Below, piece after piece: positions 44,301 through 54,597 of a stretch of 64,000 nt of DNA. The translations under genes and the position numbers were made by a program. A model generated the notes under the pieces. That model did not search any database, was not told the DNA's origin, and was given only the letters and a program-made list of their open reading frames with translations. The DNA is taken from contig JBMFWD010000007.1 in assembly GCA_049965615.1 (NCBI GenBank), positions 25,777-89,776 on the forward strand, read 5' to 3'. This DNA is from Acidobacterium sp049965615. GTDB taxonomy: Bacteria > Acidobacteriota > Terriglobia > Terriglobales > Acidobacteriaceae. Position 1 is the first letter of the stretch, and each line of letters begins with the position of its first letter.

Positions 44301-45100
44301 CAGTTGTTGGCCACAGTCATCGTCGGGCGGTTGTACTCGTACAACGCACCATGAAAATGGTTCGTTCCGGACTTCGTCACCATCGAAACCTGCGCACCGG
44401 CAGAATACCCAGCCGTCGCCGTGCCGTTGGAGGTCGTAACGCGAAACTCTTCAATCGAATCCTGCGTCTCGCGCAGAACGCCCGTAAACGCATAGTTGTT
44501 AATCTGGTCGTTATCGTCAATACCGTCCGTCGTTACGTTGCTTTGGTCAGAACGAACGCCGTTGACCGCACCACTCCGGCTGTCCCCGTTGCCATTGGTG
44601 TTCGGCAGATACAAAACACCAGGCTGCAGAGAAAGCAGATCCGGCACGTTACGAGTCTCGCTCGGCAGCGCCTGGATCGTCGCGTTATTCATCGAGCCGC
44701 CCAGCTCGGCGTTGGTCGTGTTCAACGTCTGCGCCTCCGCGCTTACGTTCACCACCTGCTTCGACGCCTGCACGCTCATCGTAAAGTTAATGGTTGCCGG
44801 CTGGGCCACCAACAGTTCCGCTTCCTTCGTCTGCGGAGCAAAACCCTCTGTGCTCACGGTGATCGTATAAGTAGACGGCGTAATCTGGTTGAAACCATAG
44901 GTGCCGGTCGCGTCCGCCGTCGTCGTAAGCGACTTGTGATTCACCGTGTCGGTAATCGTTACCTTCGCCCCTGGAATCACCGCGCCGCTGGGATCACGCA
45001 CAACGCCATGTAAAGATGTGGTTGCCGTCTGCGCCCACGCCAGCGATGCCAGCCCGCAGAGGGCTGCAACAATAGCCATAAATCTGAGAATTCTTGCCAC
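41390..45100 (-). CDS. Oar-like TonB-dependent receptor with carboxypeptidase-regulatory domain
   Basis: About 1236 residues. A signal peptide (MARILRFMAIVAALCGLASLAWAQ) leads to an N-terminal CarboxypepD_reg-like beta-sandwich (about 25-110, TSLHGVVRDPSGAVIPGAKV) and a plug domain (about 125-245, with NGVRSDQSNVTTDGIDDND). A very long outer-membrane barrel ends in an aromatic-terminated strand (QFALRYGF). This architecture is highly expanded in Acidobacteriota and is thought to import oligosaccharides or other large nutrients, or to act in adhesion. The GTG at 45100 has GGAGG five bases upstream. The ATG 6 codons earlier lacks one. The substrate is unknown. Confidence 0.92.
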   Translation of the reverse strand: MARILRFMAIVAALCGLASLAWAQTATTSLHGVVRDPSGAVIPGAKVTITDTVNHKSLTTTADATGTYGFNQITPSTYTITVSTEGFAPQTKEAELLVAQPATINFTMSVQASKQVVNVSAEAQTLNTTNAELGGSMNNATIQALPSETRNVPDLLSLQPGVLYLPNTNGNGDSRSGAVNGVRSDQSNVTTDGIDDNDQINNYAFTGVLRETQDSIEEFRVTTSNGTATAGYSAGAQVSMVTKSGTNHFHGALYEYNRPTMTVANNWFNKQAELESGRSNIPGKLIRNIFGVDVGGPIKKNKLYFFANYEGKRQAEDSQQVRTVPTKLYRQGYLTYQGDTANGIQNVTLDPSQVAALDAGCQVCNTSSYPYGPGPDPAALQYFNSVPLPNGLLTGDGLNEASFSFASPNPHTENTSIVKLDWTPNDSQHLFIRAQLQKDTTQNPEQFPGQGPSSIFEDNTKGIIAGDTWVISPNMVNDVRYGYIRQGNSTRGVGAGDYVDFRFLDTATAETRTTILSVPVHNVVDNLNWNHGKNDFQFGVNYRFITQNRSSNINSFQGATSNPYWLGGNPPDPATIGQPTYDQGFGNSYQIAFANLVGTVPEVDNVYNYQITSPTSGTLLPDGAFINRHYRSQELEYYLQDTWRPTAALTIIFGIRHTLLGTPWETSGQEVAPTIDTHTWFLKRESEALAGRIYEPNLQFAPTGPYYGKPGYYPMRKNDFAPRVSIAYALGSKTSIRAGFGIYYDHFGEALVNTFDANGSYGVSSAVSNPAGQYTTDTAPRYTGRHTLPFNNGTPPATATFPFEPDPTNFAITWGLDSQMKTPYTESFDASFERQLGHNFSLEVSYVGTLGRHLLQALDLAEPVDFVDTNGGGDYFHAGAQLSKDVDANGGNPDAQVSPIKYFEDVFPFMANYDYPGESATQAIYTNEWAPYRANLGATTALADIDFFEVYPVPSNWQPHFWQGQFSSLYALSAMGMSYYNAGQVTLKHPAGRGLEFAVSYTYSHSIDEGSDAERNTEFSNPNGSFSSIEDTWNPQYNRASSDFDTRHLLTGQFVYQLPFGAGRQYFATGHRLANIFVGGWQLSGIARVSSGLPFTLFEPGWTTNWQQEGYGVVTGKVQMKRHFDNNGSPQFFADASAINAGVNTGGPIRIPYPGEAGERNRFRGDGYFNIDSGLDKTWKLPYGNLLFSWEVYNVTNTVRFDPASIGNQLTAGNLGVASALLTSPRVMQFALRYGF

Positions 45101-45385
45101 GCTTACCTCCAAAAACACTCGAAATAAACCGTTGGTTTAGCCCACTACCCGGGGGCATTATTTTTTGTTGAGCATACAGTTTCCTGCAGGCCACCTGAAG
45201 ATTCAATGAAAATTTTTACTTCGAAAGGTCGCCCACCTGCCGACCTGTTGCCTACACTGCGACGAATGGCGCAAATCCGTAACCACCCGGAAAATCAGGA
45301 CATCCTCGCACGGCCTCGTGCGCACCACCCCCCTCCGGAGCCGGGCCAACGCACAATGCAGTGATAAACAACAGAAAATAAAGAA

Positions 45386-46357
45386 TCAGGCCTTCGCCAA
45401 ACCAGCAGGAACCGCCACACCCAGCCGCTCCGCATACCACCCCACCGTCCGCCGCAGCCCTTCCACAAAGTCCACAGCCGGCGCATAACCCAGGTCCTCG
45501 CGAGCCTGCTCAATCGCCGCCAGCGAGTGCTGGATATCCCCGGTCCGCGGAGGTCCAAACTGCAACTCCCCCGCAAATCCGGTTATCTCCTTCAAAATCC
45601 GGAACGTCTCCAGCAGAGAAAACCTTGTCCCGCACGCCACGTTGTACACCTTGCCGCTCACCCGCTCCGCCGGAGCCGTTGCCGCCAGCAGGTTCGCCTC
45701 TACCACGTTATCGATATACGTAAAATCACGGCTCTGCTGCCCATCCCCATTCGCTACCGGAGACCCATTCGTCAGCATCGCCGTAATAAACTTCGCCAGC
45801 ACCCCCGAATAAGGCGAATTCGCCGCCTGGTACGGCCCAAACACATTGAAGTACCGGAGACTCACCGTCTCCAGCCCATAAACCCGCGTAAACGACTGCA
45901 TGTAGAGCTCGCCCGTCAGCTTCTGCACCGCATACGGCGAAATCGGAGCCGGCGCCATCCCTTCATGCTTCGGCAGCGTCGGAGACTCCCCATAAGCCGA
46001 CGACGAAGCTGCATACACCACCCGCCGCACACCCTTCGCCCGCGCCGCCAGCAGCACCATCAGCGTCCCTTCAATGTTGTTCTGGTGGCTCGTCAGCGGA
46101 TCCAGCACAGACTTCGGCACCGAAGGCAGAGCCGCCTCGTGGAAGATCACCTCCACGCCCTCGCAAAGCCTTTCCATCGCCGCCCCGTCGCGAATGTCCT
46201 CCTCATGAAACTCCATCCGCTCCCGAACCGCAGCCAGGTTCTCCAGGTTGCCCGTGATCAGGTTGTCCACCCCAACCACCGCATGCCCATCGCCAACCAG
46301 CCGCCGCGCAATCGCCGAACCCACAAATCCAGCTGCGCCCGTCACCAGAACCTTCAT
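45386..46357 (-). CDS. NAD-dependent nucleotide-sugar epimerase (WbpP/GalE-type)
   Basis: 323 residues of an extended SDR. It has the NAD motif TGAAGFVGSAIARRL (residues 6-20), a Ser-rich catalytic strand YAASSSAYG, catalytic Tyr142-x3-Lys146, and the RYFNVFGPYQAANSPYSGVL substrate loop typical of UDP-GlcNAc/UDP-GlcNAcA 4-epimerases. It interconverts UDP-sugars for surface polysaccharides. The UDP-sugar dehydrogenase gene lies 30 bp upstream on the same strand, so together they likely make an N-acetyl-galactosaminuronate-type precursor. The exact substrate is inferred. Confidence 0.88.
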   Translation of the reverse strand: MKVLVTGAAGFVGSAIARRLVGDGHAVVGVDNLITGNLENLAAVRERMEFHEEDIRDGAAMERLCEGVEVIFHEAALPSVPKSVLDPLTSHQNNIEGTLMVLLAARAKGVRRVVYAASSSAYGESPTLPKHEGMAPAPISPYAVQKLTGELYMQSFTRVYGLETVSLRYFNVFGPYQAANSPYSGVLAKFITAMLTNGSPVANGDGQQSRDFTYIDNVVEANLLAATAPAERVSGKVYNVACGTRFSLLETFRILKEITGFAGELQFGPPRTGDIQHSLAAIEQAREDLGYAPAVDFVEGLRRTVGWYAERLGVAVPAGLAKA

Positions 46358-46387
46358 GCCTTCCCCTTACGCCCCTCGCGGCCCACC

Positions 46388-47734
<1,347 letters not shown>

Positions 47735-47879
47735 CGTATCCGCATCCTCTTATTCCCGCGCCACTTGCAGCCTGCCAGTCGCTCCAGCGCAACCCGGGCC
47801 GCTTCTCCGCGCACCCTTTATTCTCTCACTCTGCCGCCTTGCTGCGGTGACGCTCCACACCGCATATTGGAAGAACACA

Positions 47880-48632
47880 GTGGACTCTTCCATCCCATCC
47901 CCGGCTTCCACCGCCCGCTGGCAGCTCCACCCCCGCCACGTTCACATCTGGCTCTGGCAGGTCGCTTCCAGTCCTCTCGATCCCAACGAACTCAACACGC
48001 TGGACGCCAGCGAACTGCGCCGCGCCGAACGCTTCCGCCCACCCATCCATCGCGCCCAGTGGGTCCGCTCCCACACCGGCATGCGCCAAATCCTCTCCGG
48101 ATACCTCCACTGCCAACCCGCCGATGTCGTCTTCCGTCGCGGCCCCAACGGCAAGCCATTTCTCGAAAAACCAGCTCCGGACGCTCCCAACCCGCCGCAC
48201 TTCAACCTGAGTCACTCCCACGACTGGTGCGCCCTCGCCGTCGCAAGCCAGCTCGACCTCGGCATCGACATACAGGTCCCCCACACCGTCAATCCATCCC
48301 TCTGGCGTCGCGTCCTCACCCCGCAAGAGAAGTCCCAGATCATCACCCTCCAACCTGAAGACCGCGACCCGGCCTTTTTCCGCTGCTGGACCCGCAAGGA
48401 AGCCATCGGCAAAGCCGACTCCCAGGGCGTCTACCTTCACCTCAAGCAGACAGAAACAGGCCTGTTGCCCCTGCCCGTCGGCAACATCATCCATACAGCC
48501 ACCAACACCGCCGGCACGCCCACCCCCTGGCACGTCACAGACCTCACCCTCCCCGCCGGGCTTTATGGAGCCATCGCCACCGCCGCGCCCGTCACCCTCG
48601 AACTCCGAACGCTGCCCGCACTAACTCTCTAA
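47880..48632 (+). CDS. 4'-phosphopantetheinyl transferase (Sfp family)
   Basis: About 250 residues. The conserved regions are RRGPNGKPFL with a nearby FNLSHSHDWCALAVA, LGIDIQVPHT (Mg-binding Asp pair) and FFRCWTRKEAIGKADSQG. The enzyme attaches the 4'-phosphopantetheine arm of CoA to carrier proteins. Sfp-type enzymes usually act on NRPS/PKS or lipid carriers, but no such gene is in the window. The GTG at 47880 has GGAAG six bases ahead. Longer starts would run back towards the divergent dehydrogenase gene. The last 12 bases overlap the convergent DUF309 gene. Confidence 0.85.
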   Translation: MDSSIPSPASTARWQLHPRHVHIWLWQVASSPLDPNELNTLDASELRRAERFRPPIHRAQWVRSHTGMRQILSGYLHCQPADVVFRRGPNGKPFLEKPAPDAPNPPHFNLSHSHDWCALAVASQLDLGIDIQVPHTVNPSLWRRVLTPQEKSQIITLQPEDRDPAFFRCWTRKEAIGKADSQGVYLHLKQTETGLLPLPVGNIIHTATNTAGTPTPWHVTDLTLPAGLYGAIATAAPVTLELRTLPALTL

Positions 48633-48977
48633 CCGAATCTCCGGCACACCCTCCGGAACCTCGTCCACCTCCATCCCCCGCAGCCACCCGCGGACTCCCT
48701 CGCGCAGCCTCTCCACCGCAATCCCGGCAAAACTCGCCTCGTACCGCTCGAGCCGACGCAGCGCACGCGTCAGCAGCGAAACCGCACCCATCACATTGCC
48801 CCGCCTGTAATGATGAAACGCCGCCGAAACCTGGATCAGAGCCTGCAAAAAGCTCTTCTCCGGCTCACGCAACTCCAGCCACACCAGCTCCCAGTGCTCG
48901 TGCGCCTCAAAAAACTCGCCCGCCCGATAGCGCTCCAGCCCACGCGAAAGAGGCCCGTCCGTCCAGTTCCACCTCAT
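48621..48977 (-). CDS. DUF309 domain-containing protein
   Basis: 118 residues. The DUF309 signature is LERYRAGEFFEAHEHWELVW followed by FLQALIQVSAAFHHYRRGNVMGA, a helical domain with conserved acidic and His residues. Its biochemical role is unknown. The ATG at 48977 is preferred over one 9 codons upstream because the homology begins near it. The 3' end overlaps the phosphopantetheinyl transferase gene tail-to-tail by 12 bp. fumC lies upstream on the same strand. Confidence 0.85.
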   Translation of the reverse strand: MRWNWTDGPLSRGLERYRAGEFFEAHEHWELVWLELREPEKSFLQALIQVSAAFHHYRRGNVMGAVSLLTRALRRLERYEASFAGIAVERLREGVRGWLRGMEVDEVPEGVPEIRLES

Positions 48978-49039
48978 GCCACCAGCATAAAGTCCACCAG
49001 CCAAACGAGCCTTCCTGAAAAGCCTCTGTTTACGCGACT

Positions 49040-50449
49040 CTACTTCGCCGCCGCCGGACCAATCATCTTCTCCGGCCGCAGGTACTTGTCGAACTCCTCT
49101 TCGGTCAAAAAGCCCAGCTCGCGATTCGCCTCCCGCAGCGACAGCCCCTTGTGGTGCGCCGTCTTCGCCAGCTTCGCCGCTTTGTCATAACCAATATGCT
49201 GGTTCAGCGCCGTCACCAGCATCAGGCTCGTCTCCACGTAGTGCTCCACCTGCTTCCGGTTCACTTCCATGCCGGCCACGCAGAACTCCACAAACATCTT
49301 GCAGGTATCGCTCAGCAGCCGCACCGAGTGCATAAAGTTGAAAATCATCACCGGCTTGAAGACGTTCAGCTCAAAATTTCCCTGGCTGCCCGCAAACGCA
49401 ATCGCCGCATGATTCCCATGCACCTGCACCGCCACCATCGTCATCGCCTCGCTCTGCGTGGGATTCACCTTCCCCGGCATAATCGAGCTGCCCGGCTCAT
49501 TCTCCGGCAGCGTCAGCTCTCCCAGCCCGCAGCGCGGCCCCGACCCCAGCCACCGCACATCATTGGCAATCTTCATCATCGAATCAGCCAGCGTCTGCAG
49601 CGCGCCGCTCGCAAACACCAGCTCATCGTGCGCTGAAAGCGCCGCAAACTTGTTCGGATGCGAACGGAAAGGCAGCCCCGTCAACTCCGCGATCTTCGCC
49701 GAAACCCGCTCCGCAAACTCCGGATGCGTATTCAGCCCCGTACCCACGGCTGTCCCGCCAATCGCCAGCTCGTACAGCCCGTCCAGCGTCTGCTCCACCC
49801 GCTTCAGGTCGCGCTCCAGCAAGCTCGCCCAGCCGCCCATCTCCTGCCCAAAAGTCAGCGGAGTCGCGTCCTGCAAATGCGTCCGCCCAATCTTCACAAT
49901 GCCTGCAAACTCCGCCGCCTTCTTCGCAATCGCATCGTGCAGCAGCTTCACCGCAGGCTTCAGTTGCTCATTCACCGCCGTCGCCGCCGCAATATACATC
50001 GCCGTCGGAAACGTATCGTTCGACGACTGCGACATATTCACATGATCGTTCGGGTGCACCGGCTTCTTCGAGCCCATCTCCCCGCCCGCAATCTCAATCG
50101 CCCGGTTCGAGATCACCTCGTTCATATTCATATTGGTCTGCGTGCCCGAACCCGTCTGCCATATCCGCAGCGGAAACTCACCCGCCAGCTTCCCCGCAAT
50201 CACCTCATCGGCCGCCTGCACAATCAGGTCGCACTTGTCCTTCGGCAGCTTCCCCAGGTCATGATTCACCAGCGCCGCGGCCTTCTTCAAAATGGCAAAG
50301 GCCTTGATCAGTTCCACCGGCATCCGGTCCTCGCCAATCGCAAAATGATGAAGCGACCGCTCCGTCTGCGCCCCCCAGTAATGGTTCGCCGGAACCTCGA
50401 TCTCACCCATGCTGTCCGTCTCAACCCGCACCGCCGAATCCACCTTCAT
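49040..50449 (-). CDS. fumC: Class II fumarate hydratase
   Basis: 469 residues. It carries the class II signature GSSIMPGKVNPTQSEAM (the flexible catalytic SS loop), TGSGTQTNMNMNEVISNRA and IGRTHLQDATPLTFGQEM. It reversibly hydrates fumarate to malate in the TCA cycle and needs no iron-sulfur cluster. The ATG at 50449 lies 8 bp after a GAGGAGAGG site. A GTG three codons earlier is too close to that site. Confidence 0.96.
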   Translation of the reverse strand: MKVDSAVRVETDSMGEIEVPANHYWGAQTERSLHHFAIGEDRMPVELIKAFAILKKAAALVNHDLGKLPKDKCDLIVQAADEVIAGKLAGEFPLRIWQTGSGTQTNMNMNEVISNRAIEIAGGEMGSKKPVHPNDHVNMSQSSNDTFPTAMYIAAATAVNEQLKPAVKLLHDAIAKKAAEFAGIVKIGRTHLQDATPLTFGQEMGGWASLLERDLKRVEQTLDGLYELAIGGTAVGTGLNTHPEFAERVSAKIAELTGLPFRSHPNKFAALSAHDELVFASGALQTLADSMMKIANDVRWLGSGPRCGLGELTLPENEPGSSIMPGKVNPTQSEAMTMVAVQVHGNHAAIAFAGSQGNFELNVFKPVMIFNFMHSVRLLSDTCKMFVEFCVAGMEVNRKQVEHYVETSLMLVTALNQHIGYDKAAKLAKTAHHKGLSLREANRELGFLTEEEFDKYLRPEKMIGPAAAK

Positions 50450-50538
50450 CGAAAACACCTCTCCTCAAAGCTCAGTCTCCGCGGCCAATTCCATCCACGG
50501 CCACAACCACCCAGTCTACCGATGCGTAAATATCCCTG

Positions 50539-52068
50539 TCACTTCGCCGCGCGCAGCACCGTCACCGCAAACGGCGCAAGCGTCAACTCCCGCCCATCCA
50601 GCGTCCCGGTGCGCGGCGCATCATCTCCGGTAGCTTCATCCACCGTCTCAAAACGCGCATCGACAAAACTCACCGGCGCTTCCACCACATGGCTCTCGTC
50701 AGACATATTCACCACAAGAATCTTCCTGCCCTGTGGCGTATCGTAACCCTGCGCCAGTACCGGATGACCATGGCCTACCGCTGGCTGATCTGTCAACTCC
50801 ATCACGTCTCCCGGATGAAAGTTGTCAACCAGCATCTTCAGCACCCAGTACCGCGCATTCGGTTTACCGTTGGTGTAGTCAATCATCGAAACGCTTGGGT
50901 ACTGCGACGGATAACCCACCAGTTGCGACTCTCCAATCACATCCACGCCCATCCGCGAGAGCTGCACAAAGAGGTAGCCATACAGCGACGCCGCCGCATT
51001 CCAGTAAATCTTCGGTATCGCTGGATGCGCCGCATCGCCCGCGTTCGGACCCACCCCGCCCGGCGGCAAAATAACCCCCAGCTCATCCGTATCAATCTTC
51101 GTCTTCGGAGAAAGCACGTTCCGCAGCGCGAGGATGTACTGCGTCGTATCCAGAAACCGGCTGGCCTCGTCCATCATGGTATGCGGCCATTCCTTCGGTC
51201 CTTCCCCCTGCAGATGGGTCGCATAAAAATGAAACGAAATATAGTCGATCGGAATCCCGGGCCGATGATTCTTGTGGTTCAGAAAGTACTCAAAATAGCG
51301 CGCCCCTCCTGAAGGATTCGCCAGCGCCAGCCCCATGAACTTCGTCTTCGGGCTCACCCGGTGAATCGCCGAAACAATCGCGTCGTACTCGCGCGTGTAC
51401 AACTGCGGCGTCGTATCGTGCTCAAAGTCCACCTCATTCAGCACCTCCCAGTAAGGAAACTGGTAATGGTAACCGGAGTGGTGCCATTTTCCGTGCTCGT
51501 CCCGAAACCCGCCCTTCGTGTACCAGCTCACCAGCCGCGCATAGTACTCGCCCAGCTCCTTGCAACTTGGATCACGCAATTCCGTCCCCTGCTCGTAATG
51601 CCAGGCCACCTGGTCCGGATTCGCCGGGTACTCCACCGGTTTCGCCGTCTTGAACATCCATTCCGGAATCGTGCTGAAGTTCATTACCGTCGAGTGGCCC
51701 CTCGTCGCCTCCAGAAAATCTGTCGTAATCGGATCTATATGCGAAAAATCCCAATAAGTATGGTCAGCCGTGGGCGGCTTCAGTTCCGCCACCGCCATCT
51801 TCGGATACGGCAGCCAAGGCACATAGCGCACGTAATTGGCGCCCAGTTTCTTCAACGCGTCGAATGCTCCATCATGCAGCGGCGCACCCGGGCTCAACAT
51901 CGGATTCACCACCACCTGCAGCGTCGGAGTGGACCGCGACACCCGAAGCTTGTGCTGCCATTCCACCTTAATTTCAGGCTGTTGCGAGGACACAGGCTGC
52001 TGCCCAAGCGCAGCCCCACCCATAAATGTCACTGCTACAGTTACCAAAGCCGATGCAACCAATTTCAT
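50539..52068 (-). CDS. Secreted clan GH-A glycoside hydrolase (GH39-like)
   Basis: 509 residues with a signal peptide (LVASALVTVAVTFMGGAALGQ). A (beta/alpha)8 domain has GANYVRYVPWLPYP on an early strand, the acid/base motif YWEVLNEVDFEH and a candidate nucleophile in TDELGVI. A C-terminal beta domain (about 430-509) ends the protein. The W-E-x-x-NE pattern, and the distance to the second Glu, fit clan GH-A families such as GH39, but I am not certain of the family or the sugar. It has a good site (AAAGGTGGGG) ahead of the ATG at 52068. Confidence 0.7.
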   Translation of the reverse strand: MKLVASALVTVAVTFMGGAALGQQPVSSQQPEIKVEWQHKLRVSRSTPTLQVVVNPMLSPGAPLHDGAFDALKKLGANYVRYVPWLPYPKMAVAELKPPTADHTYWDFSHIDPITTDFLEATRGHSTVMNFSTIPEWMFKTAKPVEYPANPDQVAWHYEQGTELRDPSCKELGEYYARLVSWYTKGGFRDEHGKWHHSGYHYQFPYWEVLNEVDFEHDTTPQLYTREYDAIVSAIHRVSPKTKFMGLALANPSGGARYFEYFLNHKNHRPGIPIDYISFHFYATHLQGEGPKEWPHTMMDEASRFLDTTQYILALRNVLSPKTKIDTDELGVILPPGGVGPNAGDAAHPAIPKIYWNAAASLYGYLFVQLSRMGVDVIGESQLVGYPSQYPSVSMIDYTNGKPNARYWVLKMLVDNFHPGDVMELTDQPAVGHGHPVLAQGYDTPQGRKILVVNMSDESHVVEAPVSFVDARFETVDEATGDDAPRTGTLDGRELTLAPFAVTVLRAAK

Positions 52069-52416
52069 AGGTCACCCCACCTTTCAAATCCAAATACCCC
52101 AACCGCCCATCAGCTTCCATCGGATGCAACCGCCGGAAATCAGCCCTGCGCCCAGCCATTCGAAACTCTACCAGCCTGAGCGATGGTCCCTCAAGGCCCA
52201 ATCCTGCACATTCCACCGTCCGTCTAAGAACTCCACCCCAACTGCATTGCCCAACCCAAGTAAATCGTCTTATCATGGGCTCCGCACCCGGGAACTCCTC
52301 GAAATCGGTCGCGTACACCCGGGTCCATCGGTGCAGTACCCGGCCACGCCGTCGACCCACGGCGTCAACCACATCGCCCATAAATTGCCTAGGCTTCCTA
52401 TCAATCAAGGAGCTAC
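52069..52416. other. Divergent intergenic region, glycoside hydrolase / lactonase genes
   Basis: 348 bp separate two divergently transcribed secreted-protein genes. No coding frame with convincing composition or family features was found. Ribosome-binding sites for both genes are visible at the ends. Promoters must lie here, but no consensus pair could be read with confidence. Confidence 0.5.
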
Positions 52417-53433
52417 ATGCGTTTCCTGTCTCGCTTATTCACGCTCACAGTCTCGGCGGTGCTGCTTGCCTCAACGGCAGCGCAGGCGCAGACGGCGCAA
52501 TCCTCCATGCGGGTCATCCGGCTCTCGCCCGCGCTCGACCAACTCATCGCTCGCGGCGTCGAACCCCACGTCGTCTCCGGCGGCTACGTCTTCACCGAGG
52601 GCCCCATGTGGCGAGGGGGAAGGCTCTGGTTCTCCGACGAAGAGGGCGGCAAAGTGCACGCCGTCACAGCCAATGGCAAGGACACGGTGCTCGTCGATTT
52701 CACCAACGGCCCCTACGCCCTTCCAAACGGACAAAAGACCGGACCCAACGCAATGGCCACGGACAAAAACGGCACCGTCGTCATCTGCGAGCAGTACGGC
52801 CGCGCGGTAGTCAAGCTCGAAGGAAAACCCGCACACCTGAAGCCGGTTCTCTTCTTCGACAAGTATCACGGCAAGCGCCTCAACAGCCCCAACGACCTCG
52901 TCTTTCTGCCCGACGGCTCCTTCTTCTTTACCGATCCGCCCTATGGCTTAAAAGGTGGCGACCACAGCCCGCTTAAGGAAATTCCCTTCGACGGCGTCTA
53001 CCACTATAAGAACGGCAAGTTGACGGCCATCATCACCAATCTGACCCTGCCTAACGGCATCGCTCTTTCGCCCGACAACAAAACGCTCTACGTTAATAAT
53101 TCCGGCCCGGCAGAACGCGTCATCGCCTATCCCCTCCACGCCGACGGCACCGTCGGCCCGCCCCGCGACGTCATCGACTTCACCGGCAAGGAGGGCCCCG
53201 GTGTACCCGACGGCATGAAGATCGACAGCCACGGAAACATCTGGACCACAGGCCCCGGCGGCATCCGCATCATCACCCCGCAGGGCAAGGTCCTCGGGCG
53301 GATCCTGCTGCCCGAAGTAGCTGCCAACCTCGCGTGGGGCGGCAACGGCACCACCCTCTATATCACCGCCAGAACCCACGTGTATCGGATACAGACACGC
53401 GTAAAAGGCTATCTGCCCGCATTTCGCCGCTAA
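52417..53433 (+). CDS. SMP-30/gluconolactonase family protein, secreted
   Basis: 338 residues with a signal peptide (RFLSRLFTLTVSAVLLASTAAQA) and a six-bladed propeller. The expected metal-site residues are present: Glu in FTEGPMW, Asn in LNSPNDLVF, Asn in LPNGIALSPD and Asp in VPDGMKID. Such enzymes open sugar lactones with a divalent metal. The ATG at 52417 follows AAGGAG. The Gfo/Idh/MocA oxidoreductase gene follows 20 bp downstream. The lactone that this pair would process is inferred from the sugar-acid genes beyond (54598-57324). Confidence 0.88.
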   Translation: MRFLSRLFTLTVSAVLLASTAAQAQTAQSSMRVIRLSPALDQLIARGVEPHVVSGGYVFTEGPMWRGGRLWFSDEEGGKVHAVTANGKDTVLVDFTNGPYALPNGQKTGPNAMATDKNGTVVICEQYGRAVVKLEGKPAHLKPVLFFDKYHGKRLNSPNDLVFLPDGSFFFTDPPYGLKGGDHSPLKEIPFDGVYHYKNGKLTAIITNLTLPNGIALSPDNKTLYVNNSGPAERVIAYPLHADGTVGPPRDVIDFTGKEGPGVPDGMKIDSHGNIWTTGPGGIRIITPQGKVLGRILLPEVAANLAWGGNGTTLYITARTHVYRIQTRVKGYLPAFRR

Positions 53434-53453
53434 TAAGTACCTTAGGAGGAGAT

Positions 53454-54536
53454 ATGAGTCCAATTGATCGTCGTGACTTTACCAGGCTTTCTCTCATGGC
53501 AGCGGCAGCCTCTGCCATCCCGCTCAACGCTGAAGAACAGAAACCCGTGCGATTCGCACCCGTAGGACTTGGCGCCATCTCCGACATCTTCATGCGCGCC
53601 TGCGCACAATCCAAAAAATGCAAGGTCACAGCGCTGGTCACCGGACACGCGAAAGAAAAAGCCCCCAGATACGAAGCCCTCTACGGCGTCTCGCCCAAAG
53701 CCGTCTATAACTACGAAAACTACGACGAGATAGCCAACAATCCGGATATCGATGCGGTCTATATCGGCCTGCCCAACAGCATGCACGCCGAATACACCAT
53801 TCGAGCCGCCAATGCCGGCAAGCATGTGCTATGCGAGAAGCCCATGGCCATCTCTTCCACCGAGTGCCGCCAGATGATCGACGCCTGCCGCGAAAACAAC
53901 GTCAAGCTGATGATCGCCTACCGCGTCCACTACGACCCCATGTGGCAGCAGATTCGCAAGCTGGCCCGCAGCGGCGCCATCGGCGAAATACAAGGATTCC
54001 AGGGAGGCTTTTACGGGCCCAAGCTCCACGGCTGGCGGCTCAATCGCAAACTGGCCGGCGGAGGCTCCCTGCTCGACCTCGGCATCTATCCGCTCAATAC
54101 CATTCGCTGGATCTGCGGCGAAGAGCCCAACTCCTTCTCCGCGCAGGTGGCCACCACAATCCCCGACGGCCGCTTCACCCAGGTCGAGGAGAGCATATCG
54201 TTCACCATGAAGTTCCCCTCCGGGCTCCTCGCCGCAAGTGGCTCCTCCTATGGATACATCGCTCCCGCATTCCTCAGCATTGACGGAACCAAAGGCAACC
54301 TATGGGTTGAGCCGGCCTTCCTCTATGACGGATTGAAGTTCCACGGCAGCACCATTCACGGCCCCGTCCAGGAGGTCAGTTCCGCCAAGCTGCCCTATCA
54401 GTTCACTGCAGAAGCCGATCACTTTGCCGACTGCGTTCGCAACAACAGGCAACCCGCCACACCCGGCGAAGAAGGTCTCAAAGACATGCTCGCCATGGAG
54501 GCAATTTATCGTGCCGCCGGCGCACCCATCGCCTGA
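53454..54536 (+). CDS. Gfo/Idh/MocA family oxidoreductase with Tat-type signal (GFOR-like)
   Basis: 360 residues. The N-terminus MSPIDRRDFTRLSLMAAAAS resembles a Tat signal, then a Rossmann domain (GLGAISDIFMRACAQ) with the family motif Glu128-Lys129-Pro130 in LCEKPMAIS. A C-terminal alpha/beta domain contains GGGSLLDLGIYPLNTIRWICG. This set fits periplasmic glucose-fructose or xylose oxidoreductase-like enzymes, which oxidise aldoses to lactones. Its product could feed the preceding lactonase. The ATG at 53454 follows a perfect AGGAGGAG site. A longer open frame upstream runs into the lactonase gene and is rejected. Confidence 0.88.
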   Translation: MSPIDRRDFTRLSLMAAAASAIPLNAEEQKPVRFAPVGLGAISDIFMRACAQSKKCKVTALVTGHAKEKAPRYEALYGVSPKAVYNYENYDEIANNPDIDAVYIGLPNSMHAEYTIRAANAGKHVLCEKPMAISSTECRQMIDACRENNVKLMIAYRVHYDPMWQQIRKLARSGAIGEIQGFQGGFYGPKLHGWRLNRKLAGGGSLLDLGIYPLNTIRWICGEEPNSFSAQVATTIPDGRFTQVEESISFTMKFPSGLLAASGSSYGYIAPAFLSIDGTKGNLWVEPAFLYDGLKFHGSTIHGPVQEVSSAKLPYQFTAEADHFADCVRNNRQPATPGEEGLKDMLAMEAIYRAAGAPIA

Positions 54537-54563
54537 AACGCGCAGCAACACTGCGCCGAACCC

Positions 54564-54592
54564 AAAGCCGCTTCTATGCCAGACGCGGCTTT
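54564..54592. terminator. Terminator hairpin after Gfo/Idh/MocA gene
   Basis: An AAAGCCGC / GCGGCTTT stem of 8 bp with a 13-base loop lies between two convergent genes. An AAA run on the left and TTT on the right could serve both strands. Confidence 0.65.
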
Positions 54593-54597
54593 GCCGT

